A DNA stretch of 9,463 nucleotides from an uncultured Bacilli bacterium (GTDB lineage Bacteria; Bacillota_I; Bacilli_A; RF39; UBA660). The position numbers were made by a program, and so were the translations under genes. This document shows positions 4,772-9,463 of this stretch, in pieces; position 1 is the stretch's first letter; every line of letters starts with the position of its first letter. The notes beneath the pieces were generated by a model, which was not told where the DNA came from, searched no databases, and saw nothing but the letters and a program-made list of their open reading frames with translations. Location: positions 1-9,463 of the forward strand of contig CAKPAT010000047.1 in NCBI GenBank assembly GCA_934133155.1. The letters run 5' to 3'.

Positions 4772-5125
4772 ATGTTAGGTCAGGAGATTAAAAAAGCTAG
4801 ATGTAATATGGGGATGTCTCAGAATGATTTGGCAACTATGCTTGGTGTTTCTAGGGTTGCTGTTTGCTGGTATGAAAGCGGTAAACGCAGTCCTCAACTT
4901 GATAAATTTATGAAAATTGCGGAAATTTTAAATGTTTCGCCAGCCGTTTTACTTGGTCTAGATCAAGAGATTAGCTATGTGTCTGAAGGCAGTACTTATT
5001 CTGTGCGTGTTGCTAAAAAAGATTTAGAAATAATTAATGAATTTAAAAAGTATCCGGATCTTTACGAGAGGATTTATGCTGATCCTGTTAGGTGCGTAAA
5101 ACTTATTGATAAAAAAATGAAATAA
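4772..5125 (+). CDS. XRE-family regulator (third of three)
   Basis: This 117-aa paralogue of the preceding regulator has the same opening (M-L-G-Q-E-I-K-K). Its helix-turn-helix spans residues about 16-36 (S-Q-N-D-L-A-T-M-L-G-V-S then V-A-V-C-W-Y-E-S-G-K-R-S-P). The C-terminal tail at about 80-117 has K-K-D-L-E-I-I...L-Y-E-R-I-Y-A-D-P-V-R-C-V-K-L-I-D. The recognition helices of the two differ (SEISQ versus VAVCW), so DNA preference could have diverged even though the flanking operators are similar. The upstream ribosome site is weak, as for its twin, and the nearest in-frame upstream ATG is followed at once by TGA. It has its own extended -10 promoter and a weak terminator after the stop. Confidence 0.92.
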   Translation: MLGQEIKKARCNMGMSQNDLATMLGVSRVAVCWYESGKRSPQLDKFMKIAEILNVSPAVLLGLDQEISYVSEGSTYSVRVAKKDLEIINEFKKYPDLYERIYADPVRCVKLIDKKMK

Positions 5126-5149
5126 TACCTTGATTGGTATTTATTTTTT
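5124..5149 (+). terminator. weak intrinsic terminator after the third regulator
   Basis: AATACC (5124-5129), loop TTGATT and GGTATT (5136-5141) form a 6-bp stem, followed by TATTTTTT. The stem overlaps the stop codon. It is weaker than the other terminators here and may only attenuate. Confidence 0.55.
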
Positions 5150-5156
5150 GTATAAA
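5130..5156 (+). promoter_or_regulatory. possible promoter of the phosphorylase gene
   Basis: TTGATT (5130-5135) and TATAAA (5151-5156) are 15 bases apart, a short spacer. The leader would be only about 12 bases. The -35 lies in the loop of the preceding terminator. This is a weak call. Confidence 0.35.
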
Positions 5157-5175
5157 ATTATGGTGGTGATAATTT

Positions 5176-6438
5176 ATGAATATACTAGATATTATTGATA
5201 AGAAAGAAAAAAAATTGAATATTTCTAAAGAGGAGTTTCAGTTTGCGGTTGATGGTTTTTTAAGCGGTGAGATTAAAGATTATCAGATGTCATCTTTTTT
5301 GACGGAGATCGATCTTTTGGGCCTTTCTTCTTCTGAGGTTTTTGATTTAACTGATGTAATGCTTAATAGTGGTGATAGAATTTCTTTTGATTTTCCTGTT
5401 TCTGATAAGCATTCTACTGGTGGTGTTGGTGATAAGACGACACTTGTTCTTGCTCCTTTAGTGGCTTCTTTAGGAGTGAAGGTTGCTAAAATGAGCGGAC
5501 GTGGTTTGGGTCACACCGGTGGCACGATTGATAAGCTAGAGGCTATTGATGGATTTAGGACGAAGATGAGCTTGGATGAATTTAAAAATCAGGTTAGTGA
5601 AATTGGTATTGCTTTAGTTGGACAGATGGGAAATTTAGTCCCGGCTGATAAGAAGATTTATGCACTTCGTGATGTTACAGGTACGGTGGATTCTGTTCCT
5701 TTAATTGCGTCTAGTGTTATGAGCAAGAAAATTGCTAGTGGAGCTTCTAATATTGTTATTGATTTGAAGGTTGGAGAAGGGGCTTTAGTTGAGGATATTA
5801 CTTCTGCTAGAGAACTTGGCCATTTGATGGTGGATATTGGTAAACATTATGACAAAAAAGTTGTTTGTGTTTTGACGGATATGAATGAACCTTTAGGTTT
5901 TGCTATTGGTAATGCGGTTGAAGTTAAAGAAGCTATAGACACTTTGAAGGGGCATGGACCTTCTGATTTAGTGGAACTTGTTGTTAAACTTGGCGGTATT
6001 ATGGTTAGTTTATCTTTAGATGTCTCTTTGGAAGAAGCTTACAAAATGGTTTCAAATAATCTTAATAATGGTAAGGCTTATGCGAAATTTTTGGAATGGA
6101 TTCATGCACAAGGAGCTTTTAGTGATGAGGTTTTGATTTCTGCTAATTCTTTTGAGGTTTTGTCTTTGAATTCTGGTTATGTTATGGATATCGATGCTTT
6201 ATGTTTGGGAAAGCTTGCGAGGTCTTTAGGTGCTGGAAGACTTACGGAAGATGATGTGATTAATCCACGTGTTGGTATTGTTTTGCATAAAAAAGTTGGC
6301 GACTTTTGTGAGGTTTCGGAAAGCTTAGCTACTGTTTACTATGAGGATAAAAATATTTCTTCTTCTTCGGTTTTGGACTGCTTTGTTTTAGGAGACGAGA
6401 AGAGAGAATGCGTTTTAATTAAAGAAATCATTCAGTAA
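5176..6438 (+). CDS. pdp: pyrimidine-nucleoside phosphorylase
   Basis: This 420-aa enzyme belongs to the thymidine/pyrimidine-nucleoside phosphorylase family. It splits uridine or thymidine-type nucleosides with phosphate into base and (deoxy)ribose-1-phosphate, in nucleoside salvage and catabolism in the cytosol. Active-site residues align with E. coli thymidine phosphorylase His85, Arg171, Ser186 and Lys190 as His79, Arg165, Ser180 and Lys184, a constant offset of six. The glycine-rich phosphate-binding segment K-H-S-T-G-G-V-G-D (78-86) and S-G-R-G-L-G-H-T-G-G-T (107-117) are intact. A C-terminal barrel-sandwich-type domain follows from about residue 345. It is slightly shorter than B. subtilis Pdp, with a trimmed C-terminus. 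Overall similarity favours the broad-specificity Pdp over DeoA, though sequence alone cannot fix uridine use. The ribosome site is GGTGGTGAT. No terminator follows, so read-through into rpoZ is possible. Confidence 0.93.
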   Translation: MNILDIIDKKEKKLNISKEEFQFAVDGFLSGEIKDYQMSSFLTEIDLLGLSSSEVFDLTDVMLNSGDRISFDFPVSDKHSTGGVGDKTTLVLAPLVASLGVKVAKMSGRGLGHTGGTIDKLEAIDGFRTKMSLDEFKNQVSEIGIALVGQMGNLVPADKKIYALRDVTGTVDSVPLIASSVMSKKIASGASNIVIDLKVGEGALVEDITSARELGHLMVDIGKHYDKKVVCVLTDMNEPLGFAIGNAVEVKEAIDTLKGHGPSDLVELVVKLGGIMVSLSLDVSLEEAYKMVSNNLNNGKAYAKFLEWIHAQGAFSDEVLISANSFEVLSLNSGYVMDIDALCLGKLARSLGAGRLTEDDVINPRVGIVLHKKVGDFCEVSESLATVYYEDKNISSSSVLDCFVLGDEKRECVLIKEIIQ

Positions 6439-6441
6439 GTC

Positions 6442-6470
6442 TTGCAAATTTTATTAAAAAAGTATAATAT
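6442..6470 (+). promoter_or_regulatory. promoter of rpoZ-secG
   Basis: TTGCAA (6442-6447) is followed by overlapping -10 choices: TATAAT at 6463-6468 (15-base spacer) or TAATAT at 6465-6470 (17-base spacer). It lies in the 53-base gap between pdp and rpoZ. Confidence 0.6.
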
Positions 6471-6491
6471 TGTTTGTAGGAGTGTGGTTAC

Positions 6492-6692
6492 ATGATTTAT
6501 CCATCAATTGATTCTATTTTACAAAAAATTGGTTCAAAGTATTTACTTGTGAATATTGTGGCTCAAAGAGCCAAGGATATGGACATGAATGGTCATTTTC
6601 AAATGAAAGAAAGTGATTATAAGTCTGCTAAAAGTATTGGTAAAGCTTTAGAAGAAATAAATAAAGGTTTAATTCACATTAAAGAGGATTGA
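6492..6692 (+). CDS. rpoZ: RNA polymerase omega subunit
   Basis: This 66-aa omega subunit is the small RNA polymerase component that clamps the beta-prime C-terminal region and aids assembly. The N-terminal Y-P-S-I-D-S-I-L-x-K-I-x-S-K-Y-x-L-V (3-20) and A-Q-R-A-K (24-28) match the family closely, as does the C-terminal I-G-K-A-L-E-E-I-N-K-G-L (49-60). The length fits the Bacillota form. The start at 6492 is preceded by AGGAG nine bases upstream. The gene ends in TGA, part of the evidence for the standard code. It is followed after 20 bases by secG, probably on one transcript, rather than by the gmk/priA-type neighbours common in this phylum. Confidence 0.96.
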   Translation: MIYPSIDSILQKIGSKYLLVNIVAQRAKDMDMNGHFQMKESDYKSAKSIGKALEEINKGLIHIKED

Positions 6693-6712
6693 TTTAGAAC
6701 AGGAGGAGTGTT

Positions 6713-6931
6713 ATGAAGGTATTTTTGATTATTGTTTCTATATTTTTAATTGCTATTGTTATTTTACAAAGTGGCAAGGCTGTTAGTGCTTCTAGTAGTA
6801 TTATGGGCGGAAATGATGAACTTTTTGCAAGCAGAAAGGAAAGAGGCGGGGAACTTTTTATTACTCGTTTAACTGCTGCTTTAGGAGCTATTTTCTTTGT
6901 TATTTGCATTGTTATGGAATTTATGAAATAA
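6713..6931 (+). CDS. secG: preprotein translocase subunit SecG
   Basis: This 72-aa SecG is the small accessory subunit of the SecYEG channel in the cytoplasmic membrane. It has two hydrophobic segments, residues about 3-19 and 54-69, separated by a cytoplasmic loop with the family's Q-S-G-K (19-22), a glycine/serine-rich stretch and the F-x-x-R-x-x-R-G-x-E-x-F-x-x-R-L-T signature (38-54). An AGGAGG ribosome site lies close upstream. The usual downstream genes (rnr, smpB, ssrA) are absent; a terminator and then a surface adhesin follow. The adhesin carries a signal peptide and would be a Sec client, but that is no evidence of a functional link. Confidence 0.96.
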   Translation: MKVFLIIVSIFLIAIVILQSGKAVSASSSIMGGNDELFASRKERGGELFITRLTAALGAIFFVICIVMEFMK

Positions 6932-6951
6932 GGTTTTCCTTATTTTTTTTT
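6926..6951 (+). terminator. terminator of rpoZ-secG
   Basis: AAATAAGG (6926-6933), loop TTTT and CCTTATTT (6938-6945) form an 8-bp stem running into a T-tract to 6951. The left arm contains the secG stop codon. Confidence 0.9.
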
Positions 6952-6982
6952 GATCTTTTTTTCTTTTTTAGCATATATTAGA

Positions 6983-7004
6983 TTGAGGATTATTTGATCC
7001 TTAA
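6983..7004 (+). other. stem-loop of unknown role in the secG-adhesin gap
   Basis: TTGAGGAT, a 6-base loop and ATCCTTAA make an 8-bp stem including one G-T pair. It lies upstream of the adhesin promoter and has no clear U-tract. It could be a backup terminator or an operator. Apart from this, the T-rich 6952-7046 stretch shows nothing I can name. Confidence 0.35.
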
Positions 7005-7046
7005 ATTTTAAGCATAAAGCTATTTTAATTTTTGTTTAAATTTATC

Positions 7047-7075
7047 TTGACATTTTACATTTGTTAAATTAGAAT
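7047..7075 (+). promoter_or_regulatory. strong promoter of the adhesin gene
   Basis: A perfect TTGACA (7047-7052), a 17-base spacer and TAGAAT (7070-7075) are present. The expected start point is near 7082, at the first bases of the hairpin at 7081-7104. Confidence 0.85.
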
Positions 7076-7080
7076 AGTAG

Positions 7081-7104
7081 CCATGATTTTGGATGAAATC
7101 ATGG
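7081..7104 (+). promoter_or_regulatory. 5'-terminal mRNA hairpin before the adhesin
   Basis: CCATGATTT (7081-7089), loop TGGATG and AAATCATGG (7096-7104) form a perfect 9-bp stem. It begins at about the predicted transcription start and ends one base before the AGGAGG ribosome site (7106-7111). A hairpin in this position is known to protect bacterial mRNAs from 5'-dependent decay; here that role is inferred. Confidence 0.7.
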
Positions 7105-7120
7105 TAGGAGGAGAAAAGTC

Positions 7121-9463
7121 GTGAGAGATGGTTTAAAGCGTTTTAAATTCCTTATTGGAACTTTATGCTTTGCTGTTTTAGGTCTTTTTACTGTCACTAT
7201 TGCAGCAGGTGATCCTGGTAAGATAAACCTAAATAAGACAGCGACAAGAGTCAGTGATACTGGAAGAACATCTACTGTAACTTTAGATATTAATGCTAAT
7301 AGTTATATGGCTAGTCAAAAACTTGATGTTGTTTTGGTTTTAGATGGCTCTGGTAGTATGAGTAAAGATGCTTATGGAAATTATAATAGTTCTAGCGAAA
7401 GTCGATTAACATCGGCTAAGACATCGGCAAAAATATTTGTTAATAGTTTGCTTAAAGATACTTATGACGTTAATATTGGTTTTGTTGTTTACGGTACTGG
7501 TATTAAGGAAACTCAAGATTTAACTAATAATGAAACTACAGCTTTGAATTTTATTGATAATAAGTATAATGCTGATGGCGGAACTAATTTACAAGCTGGT
7601 ATTGCAAAAGCAAAAGAATTACTTGGCAAAGGCCGTAGTGATTCTAAGAAGTTAGTTGTGATTTTAACTGATGGTGTTCCAACTTATTTCAATTATGATG
7701 GTCATAGATATGGTACTGGAAGTGATGACAGTGCTGTTAGATATTATTGTGATTGGAATGGTTGCTATAGCAAGAGGCCATCGGATGCTGCAAAAGAGGA
7801 GCTTGACTCTTTAAAATCAAGTTATTCTGACGCTGATGTGTATACAATTACACTTGGTAAAGAAGATGCTGCTGCATCAATTTTGAAGAAGGTTAATCCG
7901 GAACAAGATAGTCCTATGTATAGGAACTATGAGGTTTTATCTGAGGCTGAGCTTACGGAGAAATTTGAAAAGATACTTCTTCAAACTATTGAAGTAATTG
8001 GTAGAGATAGTGTAGTTACTGACATTATACCAAGTACTTTTAAGCTTACTGATGAGGCTATCAAAGAGCTTCAAGCGAAAGGTGTTGTTATAACTTTTAA
8101 TTCTGATGGTACAACAACACTTAAGTGGAATGTTGGTACGATTAAGGTTGATAAGAGTTACAGGCTTTCTTATGAAGTTAAGGCTGATGATAATTATCAT
8201 GGCTCTATGTATACTAATACTAAGGCTACTTTAGATACCACTGTTGATGAAGCTAATCCAGCTTATGATGGTAAGAAAAACATTAGTATTGATTTTAATA
8301 AACCTGTTACTGAGGTCCCAATTATAACTAATGATGATAGTTATACTGGCTTTGAAAATGAGGTTATTAAAGGAAATATTTTTGATAATGATTTGAATAA
8401 AATTACGGAGACTGATAAAGAAAATACAACTGATGAGATTATAGTTTCTGATATTTTAGTCATTAAAGAAAGTCCTGACGTTATTTTAAATAATGATGGT
8501 ACTTATAGTCTTTCTAAGGATGGCAAATTTTATGGCACGCTTTCTATTAGTAATGATGGTGAGTTTATATTTACACCTGAAGATGGTGTTACTGGCAGCG
8601 TAGATTTTGATTATAGTATAACTACTAATGTTACTACTAATGGTATTTTAGACAGTGTTTATAGTAATACTTCTAAAGTTACTATTACAATTAATCCTAA
8701 GGCTAAAGTTAGTGTTAGTGGTACTAAGACTTGGGTAGATAATGATGATCAAGATGGTGTAAGACCAGATGATATTAATGTTAAGTTACTTGCTGATGGT
8801 AAGGTAATTTCTACTAAAACGGTAAGTGCTAAGGATAACTGGAGTTACAGTTTTGATAATTTATATAAATATCAATCAGGTCATGAAAATGATAATGATT
8901 ATTTAATAAATTATACTGTTTCAGAAGATTCTGTAAATGGATATGAAGCTAGTTATGATGGCTTTAATATAATTAATACACACAAGGTTATTAAAACAAG
9001 TGTTAAAGGTTATAAAACTTGGGATGATAATAATAATCAAGATGGTTTAAGACCAGAAAAAATTACAGTTAAGTTACTTGCTGATGGAAAAGTAGTTTCT
9101 ACTAAAGAGGTAAGTGCTAAAGATAACTGGAAATATGAATTTACTAATTTAGATAAATTTAAAGATGGAAAAGAAATTGTTTATACAGTTTCAGAAGATA
9201 ATGTAGATAGTTATGAAGTTAGTTATGATGGCTTTAATATAACTAATACACATGAAATTATTAAAACAAGTGTTAAAGGCGTTAAGACTTGGAACGATAA
9301 TAATAATCAAGATGGTGTAAGACCAGAAAAAATTACAGTTAAATTACTTGCTGATGGAAAAGTAGTTTCTACTAAAGAGGTAAGTACTAAAGATAACTGG
9401 AAATATGAATTTACTAATTTAGATAAATTTAAAGATGGAAAAGAAATTGTTTATACAGTTTCA
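7121..9463 (+). CDS. vWA- and Cna-B-containing surface adhesin (3' end missing)
   Basis: 781 codons are open to the window edge with no stop. GTG at 7121 is the start: AGGAGGAG lies 7 bases upstream and the nearby ATG at 7128 is out of frame. A signal peptide with K-R-F-K then a hydrophobic core ends near A28-A29. Residues about 68-290 are a von Willebrand A domain with a complete metal site (D75-G-S77-G-S79, T155, D184) and an insertion carrying Cys210 and Cys215. About 295-385 resembles the domain that follows vWA in Gram-positive pilus proteins (V-T-D-I-I-P..., TNTKATL). About 398-523 is cadherin/tandem-95-like (D-D-S-Y...E-N...F-D-N-D, then G-E-F-I-F-T-P-E-D-G). From about 529, Cna-B repeats follow, each with K-T-W, Y-T-V-S-E and N-T-H, the positions of Lys-Asn isopeptide crosslinks and their Glu. 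It is probably a pilus-tip or wall-anchored adhesin; any LPxTG motif would lie beyond the window. Confidence 0.93.
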   Translation, partial: MRDGLKRFKFLIGTLCFAVLGLFTVTIAAGDPGKINLNKTATRVSDTGRTSTVTLDINANSYMASQKLDVVLVLDGSGSMSKDAYGNYNSSSESRLTSAKTSAKIFVNSLLKDTYDVNIGFVVYGTGIKETQDLTNNETTALNFIDNKYNADGGTNLQAGIAKAKELLGKGRSDSKKLVVILTDGVPTYFNYDGHRYGTGSDDSAVRYYCDWNGCYSKRPSDAAKEELDSLKSSYSDADVYTITLGKEDAAASILKKVNPEQDSPMYRNYEVLSEAELTEKFEKILLQTIEVIGRDSVVTDIIPSTFKLTDEAIKELQAKGVVITFNSDGTTTLKWNVGTIKVDKSYRLSYEVKADDNYHGSMYTNTKATLDTTVDEANPAYDGKKNISIDFNKPVTEVPIITNDDSYTGFENEVIKGNIFDNDLNKITETDKENTTDEIIVSDILVIKESPDVILNNDGTYSLSKDGKFYGTLSISNDGEFIFTPEDGVTGSVDFDYSITTNVTTNGILDSVYSNTSKVTITINPKAKVSVSGTKTWVDNDDQDGVRPDDINVKLLADGKVISTKTVSAKDNWSYSFDNLYKYQSGHENDNDYLINYTVSEDSVNGYEASYDGFNIINTHKVIKTSVKGYKTWDDNNNQDGLRPEKITVKLLADGKVVSTKEVSAKDNWKYEFTNLDKFKDGKEIVYTVSEDNVDSYEVSYDGFNITNTHEIIKTSVKGVKTWNDNNNQDGVRPEKITVKLLADGKVVSTKEVSTKDNWKYEFTNLDKFKDGKEIVYTVS
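8990..9259 (+). repeat. 270-bp Cna-B coding repeat, copy A
   Basis: This is one 90-codon unit of the adhesin's Cna-B array. The invariant Trp codons of consecutive repeats are at 8732, 9020 and 9290: the first interval is 288 bp and the second 270 bp. This copy matches the next at 195 of 204 visible positions by hand count. The earlier copy around 8705-8989 is clearly related in protein but much more diverged in DNA. Confidence 0.9.
9260..9463 (+). repeat. 270-bp Cna-B coding repeat, copy B (cut by window edge)
   Basis: The first 204 bases of the next unit are visible. All nine differences from copy A fall in the first 126 bases; 9386-9463 is identical to 9116-9193. This pattern suggests recent duplication or gene conversion, and more copies are likely to the right. 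Confidence 0.9.

Noticed and set aside
3984..5125. Prophage or toxin-antitoxin module around the three HTH genes
   Set aside because: No integrase, attachment site, phage structural gene or toxin-like partner is visible; Cro/CI-like folds alone are not enough.
6694..6909. Minus-strand open frame over secG
   Set aside because: It is the antisense shadow of a clear SecG; its hydrophobicity mirrors the SecG membrane codons.
7937..8200. Minus-strand open frame inside the adhesin
   Set aside because: It is antisense to an uninterrupted adhesin frame and shows no family resemblance or ribosome site.
8700..9463. CRISPR-like direct repeats
   Set aside because: The 270-288 bp in-frame units encode Cna-B protein domains, with no short repeat/unique spacer pattern.

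Overview
The window looks like chromosomal DNA from a low-GC, AT-rich member of the Bacillota. I base this on SpoVS, a SufU-type Fe-S scaffold next to SufB, a short RpoZ, SecG, strong AAGGAGG-type ribosome sites and textbook sigma-A promoters. TGA is a real stop (sufU and rpoZ end in it) and TGG is used for Trp, so the code is standard and not that of Mycoplasma or Spiroplasma. Codons mostly end in T or A and the genes are tightly packed. An uncultured gut Bacilli-type lineage fits, but the sequence does not settle the rank.

Left end, minus strand (1-600): the first 19 codons of an unidentified gene, a tRNA-Gly(TCC) with encoded CCA and its own promoter, then spoVS with its own terminator. 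Divergent from these, a plus-strand operon (704-3500) carries an unknown 231-aa protein overlapping sufU by one base, then sufU, sufB and a small membrane-anchored protein. It ends in a terminator whose left arm lies inside the last gene. sufC, sufD and sufS are not in the window, so the usual Bacillota suf cluster is split here.

Middle (3600-5150): a short SSB gene converges on a small XRE-type regulator gene. A perfect palindrome serves both as terminator and as the last codons of both. Two more XRE-type regulators, tandem paralogues of each other, follow. Short palindromes of the form TAAC-N5-GTTA lie in front of all three regulators. One sits exactly in the spacer of the first regulator's promoter, and the other two lie the same distance upstream of extended -10 boxes. 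This suggests one cross-wired auto-regulatory circuit and is the most interesting regulatory feature seen.

Right end (5176-9463): a pyrimidine-nucleoside phosphorylase, then rpoZ and secG as a pair ending in a terminator. After that comes a large surface adhesin, still open at the window edge, with a signal peptide, a vWA domain with intact MIDAS, a pilin-like region, a cadherin-like domain and at least three Cna-B repeats. Its mRNA appears to begin with a 9-bp hairpin directly in front of the ribosome site. The last repeats are nearly identical at DNA level. No CRISPR array, insertion sequence, rRNA or prophage structural gene was seen, and no gene-free stretch exceeds 300 bases.
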